A stretch of DNA of 64,000 nt from Mactromeris polynyma (GCA_032209605.1 JASFXZ010000038.1:1798001-1862000); one strand, 5' to 3'. Counted from the stretch's first letter, positions 10,673 through 24,154 are shown. The notes: a model not told the origin generated them from the sequence alone. Numbers and translations: made by a program.

Positions 10673-11531
10673 GGTATACTTTTATCTTGCAATGACACGC
10701 ACCTGCTATAAGACTGTACAACCAGATAGTTACAATGCATCGTGGTCTACTTCAAAACTTAAAGCCTAAAAAAATGAAATTCCAAATTTCACGATAACAT
10801 TTATATGATTTAAATGCGTTAATTATCATTTCTTGAACAGCATTCTCAAGGCAATTTGAAAGAAAATCAAATATTTAATCTGGCATTGCTGCCAGGATTA
10901 CGTGTGACAAGACAACATTCAATTACATTTCGTAAAACAAATTCAAAACACAGACGACATGATATGTGAAGAAACATTAAAGTCAGTGCTAGCTCTGGGT
11001 ACATGATATGTGAAGAAACATTAAAGTCAGTGCTAGCTCTGGATTCGCTACAAGGTTTGTTTTCAAATATTTAGAAAACTCGAATAACGATGTACGAACT
11101 GGCTCGTTATTCGACTCTAGACATGTATTCGCCGCGGAACCATTTCGAATTTTGATGTCAGTACTAGATCTGGGTTCGCTTTAAGATATGTATTGAAAGT
11201 TATAAGTCGAATAACGATTTCAGTGCTTGCTCTGTATTCAATCGTGGTCGGTATTCACCGTGATGTATAATGTGCGATTGCCGCGCCATCTTCACCCAAC
11301 TCTTAAAACACATCTAAATAAAGACCACCTCATTAACACGACGCCATTTTCGTGGTTTTCAAGTTTTTAATATTTCTTCCGTAATTAAGACCCAATAATC
11401 TGTGCAAACGACAATTGAATACAACTGTAGCAAAACAAGTAATACTGATACGTTCCTATAGTTGATATTATATTTGTGTTTTATTTCATTTGGTGTAATA
11501 CTCTGCACCAGTTCCCTTTCTGAAATCCTGG
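10673..11531. other. Non-coding stretch with a 46-bp direct duplication
   Basis: At about 10957-11045 a 46-bp unit containing ACATGATATGTGAAGAAACA is repeated twice in tandem. Related CAGTGCTAGCTCTGG phrases recur to about 11235. No exon recognised. Confidence 0.6.
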
Positions 11532-11952
11532 TCCCATGTTCATAATGAATCAACTGATCAGCATCAAGTTGATCCATAAAACTAGTTGCCATTTTCTTGA
11601 AGCAAAGAAACACTGTTTCCGGTACTTCTCAAAAACTTACACAAGAAATATATAAACTAATTAACATACAATAATTCACCGTGTTGTTGAGAATATTTTT
11701 TTTTATACTTATGACTGAAACTGATCTAGATCAAATCAGGGTCAGCTTTCCAAAATCGGTCTAAATTTATTAATTTCCATCTTTTTCTTAATAACCATGA
11801 AATCTGAATTTAATATCTGAAAAGGTTTGCAAATGTTCATATCTGTTATATTTTGAAAAAAAAGATTTATCTTTGTTTTGCATTTTTTCTTTAAAATTTG
11901 AATGAAACAATTATGATTTTTACCCTGATCCTGAAAATTAACTTTGTGAACA
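11532..11952. repeat. MITE-like interspersed element, copy 2
   Basis: Same family and orientation as 1749-2163: TCAACTGATCAGCATCAAGT at the left, CTAGATCAAATCAGGGTCAG in the middle, CCTGATCCTGAAAATTAA near the right. No coding capacity. Confidence 0.6.
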
Positions 11953-12141
11953 CAAATTTCGATCTGTATATCAGAGTAAATAATGATAGGGAATGTATCA
12001 ATAACATACGCTTACTTTATCAGTACAATACAATGATTTTAGAAACAGATACAGCCACCTCTAATTGTTCGGTATCTTTATTATCACTTCTATGTAACAT
12101 ACCGAGTTCTCTCCCTTTTACCACATTGTACGTATGGCTGT

Positions 12142-12420
12142 ATGACTAGATTTGGTTTACTGCATCATGACTCGGCGTACGGACTTCCCATGGGTCATAG
12201 GTCAGTACATTTCCCCCAAGTCCGGACCCGGGACCACCCGCAGATCTCATCTAACCGAGGCATGAAAGTTGTGCATGCCGAAATATCAGCCACGGGCTAT
12301 ACGGCGCCCCTATGGGTCCAAAATGTGTCGAATCTTCCTGCGGGCCCGCTTGGCATACCGTGCGATTACCTAGGGGCTCTCAGAGAGTTGGCCCTTACAG
12401 GACCCGTTAACCCTCGGTAG
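12142..12420 (+). other. GC-rich island with a 92-codon open frame, unidentified
   Basis: From about 12150 to 12420 the base composition is clearly richer in G+C than the surrounding AT-rich DNA and contains CGG/CCCGGG-type words. A frame opens at 12142 and stops with TAG at 12420. The peptide has no Cys framework, signal peptide or motif I recognise. It could be a fragment of a retroelement or of another gene. No neighbouring exons or splice sites argue for a functional gene. Confidence 0.35.
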
Positions 12421-12954
12421 CTTTATGTGGCATTGACATTCGAAGTGCAGTAATTGTTTATTATTCCGGGTTTGCTGATGTCAAACCTTTGTCTTATTCC
12501 TATCCACGTAATTAAGTGTTTTTGTGACCACAAGTTCGAAATCATTAATACGAAGTTGAACTCAGCTTGGATAAAAACAACTCAATTTGAGCCAATCTTC
12601 GCAAGATAACTTGCTTACAATATTTTTGTCACGCCTAACGCTAGTCATGGGACGGGTTCGCTGATCTAAGTGCATATCTAATTATTTCCACACGAAATGA
12701 CAGTACATGTCAGTGTGACCCAAACTATTACATAAGTAATATGTCTAGACAAGCCTTATCAGATAGTATCATTATAGTCTCCTATAAGGCGGCTAATTCC
12801 GTGTCGAGACAAGGCTTCTCGGAAATACTAGTTAAGCGGATTACCGTGTATGACGAGATACAAGTTAACCCGTAGTCTGTATTTTGTTAATCCACAACAA
12901 GAGGACAGTCAAGATTGTATTGTTAATAAATTCGGAAAATGAATTTGGATAAAA

Positions 12955-13260
12955 GAGAGAGAATAAGTTGATACAGGAAACGCCACATACACAAGACAGT
13001 GCCTCCTAACACAGGGAAAACAACAATCCATTAAACATAAGGCATTTGAGAAGGCTCAATGGTACATACGTAAGGCAACAGGGGAATAAGGATGGCCTGG
13101 CCGATCATAAGGGATAACTAGGAGAATCAAAGAGGTCAAACAGTGGGAGATTTAATGTGTGGAATACATCACAGGACAATAGGTCGAAGGTGGGGAGAAA
13201 TTGCACAGGGGAAAGTGAAATATAACATACATTTAAAACACAAAAAGAATTAATAACCTT
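12955..13260. repeat. Dispersed element, copy 1 (AAGGCAACAGGGG family)
   Basis: Shares GAATAAGTTGNTACAGG, GGGAAAACAACAATCCAT, GGTACATACGTAAGGCAACA and ATCACAGGACAA with 32330-32720 in the same order. Non-coding. A third, expanded relative lies at 44.27-45.54 kb. Confidence 0.65.
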
Positions 13261-13344
13261 TTTCGATATTTAACAAATATAACCTATTCCGTACGCGGAT
13301 CCAGGTTGAACGTTTAAATGTGTTGTATGCATTGGAGTTTTACG

Positions 13345-13480
13345 CTGGTTTGTCAGCAGTATGTCCGTTATGTACGGCGGTCAGTTAACCTGGCCAGTGC
13401 TTGAGCCCGGTACTTACCTGTACTTCCACAAGCAACTCACAGCTTCTTCAAATCAGAAGTTGCGTACACATTTCTTTGGA
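13345..13480 (-). repeat. SINE fragment
   Basis: On the - strand it reads AGTTGCTTGTGGAAGTACAG then GTAAGTACCGGG, the shared SINE body motif. The 65-codon open frame over it (13361-13558) is not a gene. Confidence 0.5.
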
Positions 13481-13649
13481 TGTATTGTGACTTTGTCTAA
13501 TGCTGATACCCCCTTTAAAGATCAGTCATCTTTCGACAATAGCAATGTAATCAGATAATTTAAGGTAATCCCTTCAGGTCGTATATCAAAGGAAAGCGTA
13601 ACTTATAATCTTCATAATTATATTGTGTCAAATGTCGATCATATGACTC

Positions 13650-13860
13650 TCACCGGGTCAGTACTTACGACCTACAGCCGGACAGTCAAGATGCATTTGT
13701 CTTCTGTTCTTCCGCAAGCAACTGACAACTTCCTGCGACGAAAAAGAGAGGTGGAGTACAAATACATTTGATTGTATCATCTTGTCACTCAGAACACATA
13801 TACACCTCACCCGGGGCTCGTACCTAGACCTGCATATGAAAAGTCGAGTTGATTTACTGA
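13650..13860 (-). repeat. tRNA-derived SINE, degenerate
   Basis: On the - strand a B-box-like word GGTACGAGCCCCGGG (near 13815) is followed by GTTGCTTGCGGAAGAACAG and a GTAAGTACTG tail. An old, diverged copy of the same SINE family. Confidence 0.5.
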
Positions 13861-14099
13861 TTGAGATAACTGGGCGTGCCTAAAGAAATATCAATATGAA
13901 AACACCTTCATTTTATATTTCATCGCGAGAGTCTCGTTTCAGTATCACTATCTCTATTCTCTGTAACACCATCAGTCCTCGAGACTGATTGAATACTCTC
14001 TATTCTGTCTATAACATCTCTTAACTAAGATTAATTTCTTCACAACCAATATACTTAAAACATTACCAGACGTCATAAACACGTATTATATAATCATTG

Positions 14100-14825
14100 A
14101 AAACAAATATACGACGAAACGAGCTGTTAAGAGTTTTTCTGTATACTTTAATGTACTGTAGCACAGAAACAACGCATTAAAGCCAAGCAGAGCTCACGGT
14201 TTCTAGACACATTTGAAATCATTATCATAAACTTTTATAAGAAGCAGAAATATTTATTTACACAGTTCAAGGTTTCAAAGCCAGACATCGCAAAATGGCA
14301 AATCAAAAGTACTTGCAGTGCTATGATATGTGTACTTTTATTGATGAAAACAAAAATGACAAATCGAAACAATATGACAATACAAAGTAGAAAATACAAC
14401 AGAACACTCCAATGGAGCTTGAAGTAAGGTGACAGTAATTGTACTCTTTACCAAAGTTTCCATGAAACATATCAGTTTGTTTCGCCAAATGCTTGATTCT
14501 TGTCACGTAGAGTACTCTGGACGGTGAGTTTTGACAGTCCAGATGAGGTCACCACCTGAAAAATTGTCTTATTAAAGAATTATGATTCATGAGAAGACCC
14601 CTAAACCCCGGGAAATTTTAACACATCCCTCCTCCAGACCGGTTGTTGCAGATTGTCTAAATATTCCAAGTAAGCTTCCTCTGCCCCTGTGGAACAAAGC
14701 ATTAGTAGGTATATTAAAGTAGTGTTGTATTGTTATAATAAATATATTTGTTAAAAAAAAAATGAAGTCGAGTGGAATATGTGTCATACAAAGTATACAA
14801 CTACACCAATAGCACACAGGGACTA
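14100..14825. other. Unassigned non-coding stretch
   Basis: AT-rich with only short unremarkable open frames. A small A/T run occurs near 14750. Nothing supportable. Confidence 0.5.
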
Positions 14826-14829
14826 TTGA

Positions 14830-15205
14830 TGCATCGATATATTAACGATTTTTTCTGTTGATCGATATTCGATATTTCACATAAATATCGATGTTATGGC
14901 GAAACATACAAGAGAATGGATACAATCTAAATTGTGCCAAAAAAGAATATCGTCGCTTTTTAGTCGGTCGGAATTTAAACAGTGTTGTAGTGGATAGTAC
15001 ATTCCAAATGTCGACAATATTATAATGTTTAAAACTTAATTGGTATCTTGTTATCATTAAAGTACAAGCTGAACATTTAAATGTGTAGGACATACACTCA
15101 TACACATACAGACAATAGAAGTTCATAGTCAACTAAATGAAAATGTATTCGATATATCGCCGATATTTGTCTTCCGATTTATCAATATCGTCGATATAAA
15201 AAAAT
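14830..15205. repeat. Possible MITE with ATCGATA-rich ends
   Basis: Left end carries repeated ATCGATA/CGATATT words (14831-14896). Right end mirrors them (ATTCGATATATCGCCGATAT, then ATATCGTCGATAT, 15146-15200). Inverted ends flanking an AT-rich centre suggest a short non-autonomous DNA transposon. Exact termini not fixed. Confidence 0.45.
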
Positions 15206-16918
15206 AGCAGAGACATGAAAATACATGTATATGCATACAAGTAAACTAATGCAAAGTCATGAAGGACTCAAGATACGAACATAAATGGTGGTTGAAAATG
15301 GGAATGCAGCCTTGGAAAGGTTAGCGGCAAACATGTTAGGAGTTTAAACCTTGTTTAAAGGTACACTTAACCTCACACATATCGTACACTTTCCCAAATA
15401 AAACGGACATTTTTGAAGATTCATTCGGTTTGCTTGCCGTCGATCACTGATTGATCTGAGAAACCTCTGTTATATTGATTGGATATAGCACTTTCATTAA
15501 GTTGATCAATTCCAGACAAATATGGAACAAAATTAATCCAGGACGCGTTTTTTAGAGCCAATTATAAGAATGACACGACGGATATAGAAACCACAAGAGT
15601 ATAAAGTTTTCAATACAGACGGTTTGTGAGAAGAGTTATTCAATGTTGATCAGCGCGTGGGCTGGTAATTATCCCCCCCCCCCTCTCCAGAGCCGGATGG
15701 AATTTTCCACCGCCTTTTCTACTTATAACGCTTTGAGTTCGGGAGGTCGTGGGTTTGATCCATGATCGCACTTTAAGCAAGAGATAAGAATCTGTTAGTG
15801 GATACCTTGTTGGTAGTATAGAGCTTTATAGCACATGCTACTTGTTATTTGTTGGTAGAACAACTACATATATATCAATTGTCGATAGTCGCATCGCTTT
15901 AATACAGAAACTACTTTTTTCCGGAAGTGAAACAAGAATAACAGGTAAGTGAATGGGTTAAAATAGTTCAACATTTGAGCATTACCTGCATAACATACTC
16001 AATGCTGGTAATCATTTCTGGGCAATTAAATTTAATGGTTCAACAATAGACAATAATGATTAGTACTTTTTGTGAGTCTGGAAGTGTTGAATACACAATC
16101 AGTGTTCAATAACGAACAACTTCAGTACTTTCAGCGCTTTGATTGATCATATACGCCGACGTTAAATAAATTGTCTTAATCTCAATCTTATCGCTTCCTT
16201 CAGTAATTATTTCGAAATTATATCGAAAGATGTCCAAATCGTACCGCCTTAGCTCTGACTGTTTGGGGCGTTTTACGTTACCCATATTTTCTTATACTAC
16301 CAAAATCAAATCATATGCTTTAAACAAATGCGTCATGGAGAGCAAGGAAAATACGTCCAGTATGTAAGCAGGCTAATACAAACATGGGATATATACGGTG
16401 GTGTTAGTGATAAAAAGAAAAATATAAACAAATCGAGCAGGAAATGTAACACACTAAACCGAAATGCAAACCAAAATCAAAAGTAGATATGAAAATATGT
16501 ACAGACGGTTAAACAGCTACAAAGGAAATATGAACGAAAAACAAACATAAATGATGTTTGATGTTTTTTGTCCAGCTCGTTTTGGTGCATTTTTTTCATA
16601 AAACTTCGCCAATACCTGATTGACATAAAGTAGGTATCATTTGAAAGACAAAATATTCATGCTTAGAATTATTTGTATTTCGAGGATATATTTTGATGTT
16701 TGAAGCACGATTCGGTCGCGGAAAGAGGCGTGCAAAGCGTAATATGCCCTGTACTATATATACATACATAAATACTATAGAAGGGTTAAAGGGAGAGAAC
16801 TCTAGAAAGAATAAAGGGAGATAACTTGTTGCAATCTCATTGGGTTTGAACATACTGAGCATTTATTCTTTGGCAGAAAATGTTTGCCTTGGCGTGCTGG
16901 TATGCTTACAATCTTCAT
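15206..16918. other. Non-coding stretch with SINE remnants
   Basis: Around 15690-15780 a C-run is followed by GTGGGTTTGATCC, a B-box-like word. At 16140-16170 GATTGATCATATACGCCGACG leads into GTTAAATAAA, a SINE 3' end. No coding exon recognised. Confidence 0.45.
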
Positions 16919-17145
16919 GCAGTATCTGGCCACACAACCTAGCACCAGTTGGATAATGAAATCTGCAGTATCTGGCCACACAACCTAGCACGAGTTGGAT
17001 CAAGAACTCTGCAGTATCTGGCCACACAACCTAGCACTAGTTGGATCATGAAATCTGCAGTATCTGGCCACACAACCTAGCACGAGATGGATCATGAACT
17101 CTGCAGTATCTGGCCACACAACCTAGCACCAGTTGGATAATGGAC
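16919..17145. repeat. 46-bp minisatellite
   Basis: Five units starting near 16921, 16967, 17013, 17059 and 17105, each with AGTATCTGGCCACACAACCT followed by AGCACNAGTTGGAT. Variation is limited to a few positions. Confidence 0.92.
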
Positions 17146-17249
17146 AAGATTTCTCTAAAAACACAAAAACGTAATTTTGACCTTGGCATTTTGATATTTG
17201 TAGCGAAATTCTTAGCAATCTTAAGAAATATTACAGACAACGTATACAA

Positions 17250-19400
17250 TAATTACTAAACTTTTGCAAATACCAGTACTTCACAATAATGAGTGAAAAA
17301 AATGCAGAATAGGTACGACCGCCTTGACAGACTGGAGCACCTCCCACAGATACAGACAAAGGAGATGGGAGGAGTCAGACATGGGGAGGCAATACACTGC
17401 ACACATTTATCTTGCTCAAGTAAATCTGGAAAGGTGTAAAGCATGTGAGGTCGCATTGACAAATTAAAACTACCTGACAGTTCCGGACAGAACAGAAATG
17501 ACACACGCGTTGAGGCAGGCACAGTTGCACGTTTTATTCAAAACTTTGTTTTATTCTAGACTAGGACGAATTTGATATATCCATGGTTCTTATTTGATTT
17601 TGATGCGCGTGGATATTCAAGCTGTTATCTTTGTCTGTGGTTCCAGTTATATCGTAACCACATCCAAGAATGTTCCAACAATCATGATTGTTAATGCACC
17701 TCATTGGCGACTGAAAATGATGCGTACGTGATTTTTCCTCATTACCTTAATTACGTGCTTAATGAGACGGACAATTATCAGTTTGCTGTAAATGAAGGTC
17801 GATCGTGTTGATGAAATATTTACTGATCAAGTAAACAAATCCGCCATTTTATGTTTTGAGATTCTGCACTTTAGTATGACAAAGTGTTCTGAATGGAGGA
17901 ATGTGCCATCGAGTTCTTTTAGATAGTTAACATTATTTGAATGAAACTATAATTGAAATTATTAAAGCATCATGATATTTTGTTCATTTATTATTCCAGA
18001 ATACACCCATAACTGTTGAAATGTTTTCACCTTTTTGAAAATATCATTAATTAGCCCCTTAACTTTTGGAAATTGGCATTTTTAGAGAATTATGTTATAC
18101 GCTCTATGTGAAAGAAGGTGAAACTTTTAAAACTAGATTCAAACCAAGAAGATGTTTCGTTAGAATAAATATTTAAGACTAAATAAAAGAGTGGAACTTG
18201 TAGAATACTGAAATAACTTTTAATAGAGTCTAGTAATTAGACAAAGCATTAACATTTATGTTTGTAATTATTTTCCTATAATCTATTAATACAAACTGGT
18301 ATTGCTGGATACTCTACTATATCGATTTTCGGGCCATTCTCAAGGGAGGCAATCCACTGCAATAAGTCAAAAGGCATTGAAAGCTGGGTAGTATTGCAAT
18401 ATATTAAGTGAATAGTCTGTCTTTTAAGATATCCATAGTCTTCCGCTCATAATGTCTACTTAATTTGGTACTGTGGAAAAGATATGTTCTTTTGACTTGG
18501 AGATTGTTTTTATGACGCACAATTTCGTAGATTTTTTTGAATTCTGAATCGTAATATATCATAAACAAGGGAATGGTACATGATCTTAATCTACAGGGAT
18601 TGTGTTAAAATCATATCTTTGTGAATATTATACGATACCTCTGATGGTCGTCTGACCGCCTTCTTGCCAACTCATGTCAGAATGACGTAGATATAACGTT
18701 CACTTGAACCGTAAATAGTCTTAATAATGACTTATCTTTATTTTAAGATAAAGACACTACTTAAAGTAACCAGGCAACCATTGTTAGCGTAACATATCTG
18801 CACTAAGTAACACGATCCCAGTTTCGAAACGGTGTATAAAGTCACCCGGTGCTGCTTGGCTAATATTAAATATTTTAGAATAATTAATCGAATAGTTTTC
18901 GGAAAAAAGAATGTTTCTTGGATTCTGTATGTTTGAATTATACTTTCTTGAATTTTCCCCCGCGAGTCTTCTTATTTTATTTAACATCATTTGTGCGTCA
19001 TATACAGCGAAACCTGCGTATTAAAACCACCTAGAATCTCGACCTAAGTTATGGGGTGGTCTGATTTACGAGTTGATTTAAGGAAGAATATAAGGTTAAT
19101 GAAAATACAGTAAAATCTCAATAATAAGACCATTTTTGGGACCCTGGTCTTATTATTGAGGTGATCTCAATATTTAGGTAGAATAAAAAGTTAATAGTGA
19201 AATTGGACTTGAAAATTGCGTTCTTAATTCTGAGGTGACCCTACTATTGAGTTGTTCTCTTTGTAACGTTTTTACTGTACATATTATTAGTGTGGTGGTC
19301 TTAGAGTGAGGTTATAATGTACTTAACACTAAGTCTTGATATTCAGTACATTGATGTGATCGGAACTTAAAGCGTTATGACTTAGTTTATCTAACTCATG
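17250..19400. other. Non-coding stretch with AAGACC-type repeats
   Basis: About 17330-17520 is slightly GC-richer, but no splice-bounded exon could be supported. At 19005-19285 two adjacent elements carry GGTGGTCTGATTTACGAG and CAATAATAAGACCATTTTTG ... TTTTTACTGTAC, the same family as inside the 8-10.7 kb inverted repeat arms. Confidence 0.5.
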
Positions 19401-19409
19401 TATGCAAAC

Positions 19410-19700
19410 ACTTCTTTAACAAGTTGGTAAGGAATGAAACTTTTGCCGAAGAATTATTTTATTCCACTGAATTTGATATAATTTGAGAGAAATAAGACAT
19501 TTTAATACCAGACGTTCCTCAACGAAACTTCACTGTCACTTAATTACTCCAGACACAAACTGAAAGGTGTTGAACGTGTTTACTATCGTTGTTATGACTA
19601 CAAACATGCCAATACCAAACCTACAGTAGGTCTTTTTAAAATTGGTGGTTTGAAAAATATGAAATGCTGCTCTTTGATTTTGGGTAAACTATTGCAATTT
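19410..19700 (+). repeat. Interspersed repeat, copy 1 of 3
   Basis: Shares phrases such as TTTATTCCACTGAATTTGA and AACTTCACTGTCACT with 21150-21640, and reversed with 50165-50600. AT-rich, non-coding; class unknown. Confidence 0.45.
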
Positions 19701-19855
19701 TGAAACCCTACGAATGAGTACTGTTAAGGAAAACTTTAGTATATGAATTTAAATAATGGTGCTTGTGAACCTAAAATGTTGTTATTGTGAACAAAATATA
19801 TTTGTAACAAGAAGAATCGAAGATGGACTTAATGCGACTTAATGAGAAAACTGCC

Positions 19856-20215
19856 TCAGCAGCAGCAACAACTACAAGAACAGCTACCAGAGCCGCAACA
19901 ACCAAACAACAGCAGCAACAACAGCTACCAGAGCAGAAACAAAATCAGCAACAACAACAACAGCTAAAAGAGCAGCAACAACCACACAACAGCAGCAAGA
20001 ACAACAACAGCTAAAATAGCAGCAACAACCAAACAACAGCAGCAACACCAACAACAGCTAAAAGAGAAGCAAAATCCAAACAACAGCGGCACCAACAACA
20101 ACAACAATAGGTACAAAAGCAACAACAACCAAACAACAGCAGCAACATCAACAATATTGGCAGCAACAACAACAACAACTTAAACAGCAGCAAAAACAGC
20201 TACCACATAACTAAC
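19856..20215. repeat. CAA/CAG-rich tract
   Basis: Imperfect CAACAG/CAACAA triplet array with recurring AGCTAAAAGAG and AACCAAACAACAG phrases. Q-rich translation on + and L-rich on - are by-products; frames are interrupted and no splice-bounded exon is seen. Confidence 0.85.
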
Positions 20216-21149
20216 ACAATTGTCATAAGAATCAATGACTAGACAGAGACCAGAGCATTAAGGTGAACTCTGAACAGCAAGACATGATTTAAATGAATCA
20301 GTCATTGATATTGTAAAACGAACCAAGTTCAACCACAAGTCATGGGATACATTATGTATTAAGTATTTTATATACTAAGTTATTCAAGTAAAGGTGTGTC
20401 TTGTTCTATCTTTTTACATGCAAACCTTTTTGTCATGTTGTCACATTTCATTGCTTGACTGTGTTTGTATATATTAACAGCTAGCAAAATAATAGGTCTA
20501 TAAACAAATAGTACATGTCTATATTTAAATAACTGCCACGTATATAAGCATTTATATGTATATGTATACGCTTTGCCTCTTATATGTAATGTTTGTATGT
20601 TTAAAAAATCGAAATAAACTATAATACAAGGTATCAAAAAGTTATTCAAGTAAACGATAAAATCAGTGAAATATTTGGAAGTACTTTGTTGTGTGGTTAG
20701 TTGAACTTATTGTACTTTTCTGTACTGAAAGCCTGTCTCCCTATTTCGTCAGAATATCTCCCTTGGGCATGTTAGGTTATTTTCTTTACGTGTTTGTTGT
20801 TTCCATGAAAACCAGTTATTGGTAAAATATGCAGACAACTGATTACATGATGCTCGTAAAATTATGCATCAAATCGTCATAACAGGCTGTATTCTTCCTA
20901 CGTGCATACTTGCAAAAATATTTCAAATACCATAGCATTACTATAGATGCTCTACTGTATGATTTCCTGAATTGTAGCGTACGGGTTATGTTGTCCGATA
21001 CATTACTTTTTATGTCATCTATTTATCGTATTTAATCGTATGATTATTCTTAAATTATTCACCCACGTCTACAATATGTTCCCGAATACTAGCATTGATA
21101 CCAACGATAACGTGACCACAAACATAGTTATAAATCGTGCAACGTTTTT

Positions 21150-21640
21150 TAAAGCGACAGTACACACTTTAAGCAATTAATATAATTATGTTAAAAACTG
21201 TTTTAAATATTTGGTCAGGAATAACTTTGTTGCTGTCGAAAATATTTTTTTATTTCACTAAATTTGACATCATTTGCAAGATATCAGACTTATTACTTCT
21301 GATTTTCTCGTAAGAAAGTTCGCTGTCACTGAAGAACTCATAACTCACAGAAGGCATAAACTGTTGAAAGTGACCTTTTTTCACAATAACATGCATGTGA
21401 AACTGTTTTGATGTGTATTGAAACTTAAGTCATTCCAGGTACTTTAACAAATTGATTGAATAGAATATACTCTCCGATCTGTCAAAATCCATACTTTCGT
21501 TTTGATGACTAAAATCTGCTACTTTTTGGTTTAGAAACATTTCAATATTTAACTAACGGACGGTCTCTTTGCAACATAAAATACCATCTGGATGGTTTTA
21601 AACAACCATATAGCCATCTGAGGAGAGAGAAAACTTTGAA
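21150..21640 (+). repeat. Interspersed repeat, copy 2 of 3
   Basis: Ends with a small hairpin-like region, ACCATCTGGATGGTTTTAAA and ACAACCATATAGCCATCTGA. The 50.2 kb copy has the mirror CAGATGGCTACATGGTTGTT. No coding capacity. Confidence 0.6.
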
Positions 21641-22194
21641 TGATAAACAGTCGAGTTTTTAAGCGTTAAATTAATCTACATAAGCGACCACCTTTCAAAC
21701 CAAACGCGACTACCGACCTTTTATTTTTATACACAGCGTCGATGCTAAGCGACCGCTAAAGGCGAAAAGATTTTATGTTTTATTGATTTCTATAGATTTT
21801 ATTACATATAATTATATGTTCATGTGATTAAAATATTTTACCTGATTTTACCTATTTTGTGTCTTTAATAAAATAGTTTATAGCTGTAATAAAGTATGTT
21901 TTCAATATATAACAAAACGACCTGTACTTTATAACGTTTATGCTTTTGTCAACTTTACTGTATCCTTATTTAAGGGACCATCTGTCTTATGAGACCACTT
22001 TAACCCGCAACCCTGAGTGAGCCCGTAAGACAGGTTCGAATGTATATCAATACAGATCAACGTTTTGCTTTCATTTTAGCTGCATTAGCATAGTGGAATT
22101 GTGGATTTGGTCATATAATTATAACAATGACTATACGAGTGATATTTAGTCGCGGGGTTTATAACCTTAAAGGACTCGAAATAACAACAATAGT

Positions 22195-22400
22195 AGCGGA
22201 TCCGTGATCCAGTGGTAACGTGCCGGACTAGTAATCCAGCAGTCGCAGGTTCGACCCCCCGCTCCATCACTAGCAGTACTAACAGCCTTTCGGGTGAGAC
22301 TTTGAAAAAACGAGGACCCGAGTACGATGCTTTACATCCGGCACGTAAAAGAGCCCGGGATGCTTCTGGAACTGAGGCATCTTCTGTATCTTGCATTATC
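22195..22400 (+). repeat. tRNA-derived SINE (second family)
   Basis: A-box-like TGATCCAGTGGTAACG and B box GGTTCGACCCC are about 35 bases apart, giving a tRNA-Thr-like head (loop CTAGTAA). The 5' and 3' acceptor strands do not pair properly, so this is not a functional tRNA gene. The body has CTTTCGGGTGAGACTTTG and CGGCACGTAAAAGAGCCCGG, typical of SINE tails. Internal pol III promoter sequences are intact. Confidence 0.75.
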
Positions 22401-23184
22401 CTCCAGAATTATCTTAAATTAGTAACATTCTTCCGGAGGCGTCACCCATATGGAAAACCGGTGGCGACGATGAATCCACACAAATATACGCAATAACAGC
22501 AATGGTCATCATGGGATTTACAAAGCAGTGATGATAACATAAGGATATCTTGGCCTTTACATACTTGTATTTTAGTGCCGTGTATTTAACCATCGAATAA
22601 AATATGCCAAGCCTCTGTGATAACAAACTTTAAAGTAAAACATTCGGGAAACCTCGGCACCTTATTTTACGTGAACTCTTATTGAAACGTAACTAACATC
22701 ATTTTCCGAGACGAAAAACAAAGAGAAGATGCCTTTGTCCGCTCATTTAAGTATAAACATAATTCAAAAATAACTTTTCTGGAGTTTCGTGTCTATGAGA
22801 AGAAAACCCGGTTAATTGGTCTTAGTAAGACATAACTAGAATAAATTCATGTTACGTCTACCGCTGTGTAAAGTACATTTTGTGAAAAGCGACCAGTAAA
22901 ATTAGAAATATACCATAAAAAGTTCAAAACTATTCGTTTAATGATATAATTCTTGGCTAGGCGCCGTTTCAAGTGTATGTATTGTTCATGCGTTTTAGAA
23001 ACTAGGTGAACAATTACTAGCTGGTTAGAAAGTTTGACCAAGATATATCAACATTTAGAATACACTTCAAAACGGTTTTAGGAAATTTCTCACACATTAT
23101 TATTTTGAGTTAAATACAAAGGAAGTCATGTCATTTTTTGATAAAGATAAGTAAACAGCAGGTGAATAACATTCATTATTTAGA

Positions 23185-23235
23185 TCCCTGTCCTGTAGGG
23201 GTCGTTGGTTCGAATCCCTTTAGGGGTCACAAGAA
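23185..23235. repeat. tRNA-like SINE scrap
   Basis: GGTCGTTGGTTCGAATCCCT contains a B box. The A box is not found, so only a fragment is supported. Confidence 0.4.
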
Positions 23236-24154
23236 AATTAAAAAAAAATAATTGTATGCCCTCCGTCCTTCCGTCTAAGATACTTGTAAGCATTCTTAAA
23301 TGTATTCGTAATTCTTTCGTAAATAAGATATTTTCTGTAGAATTTTGAAAGCAAGCCAGCATAGTTTGTATCTGAGTATCTGCCTTACAGTAACTGTACT
23401 GTACCCTTCCTATTAATTGTGGTAGGGACGGAAGACTCTTACACAAATATTATTTTCTCATTAAATAGTCATGTTCATTTCATTAATTTCATAGTTACAT
23501 TCCTTATGACGTCATAGACACTGATTATATTTCGCGAATGAACTATAGCATTATTGAAACTATGCAAACGTACCGACTCAACCCATTGTGTCAGCCACGA
23601 ACTGCCATACACATTGGGTAATATTTGTTTAATTAAATCATCTATTATAACAAAGCGTATGTGTATGACGACGTACCGATTCCCAAAAGGTGAGAACTAA
23701 TTGTCAATCATAAGGAATATTTTAGCACTGGTGTTTCATTAACTAATAGAACGTCCAGATATAAACTACTGTCTTGGGACATCCCACGCCTTCCTATCAT
23801 TCTGACAGTAAGGATTGGTTTCTTTGCACACGTAATGAACTATTTATGAATGGCTTTCTGGGCGAAAGATTCTGCGCATGCGTCGTGCAAACTAACAGGC
23901 GATTACTCCACATACAGCATTTCTTCAACATAGTCCACATCTAGGACGGGTTTGCTTCAGGACAGGACACATTATGTCAGAATCTTAAGTTCTTTAAACT
24001 TGTTCACGGACTGCATGGCTGCAGAGCCAATGCCCCGTCTCTCTATGCCACGCCCCCTTCCCGTGTTCGTGTGGACACTGGCATCCATTTCTTGAAGGCA
24101 GATCCGAAAGCCCTTATCTTTTTTCCTATATAAAATACCACCAAATTAGTATCT

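Noticed and set aside
17256..17522. Cys-rich - strand frame as a CCP or EGF exon
   Set aside because: The cysteine spacing fits no module, and no acceptor/donor pair gives an open phase-compatible exon.
19823..20014. Q-rich protein
   Set aside because: It is a CAA/CAG repeat tract with interruptions and no gene context.
22199..22275. Functional tRNA-Thr gene
   Set aside because: A and B boxes are present but the acceptor strands do not pair, and SINE body sequence follows.
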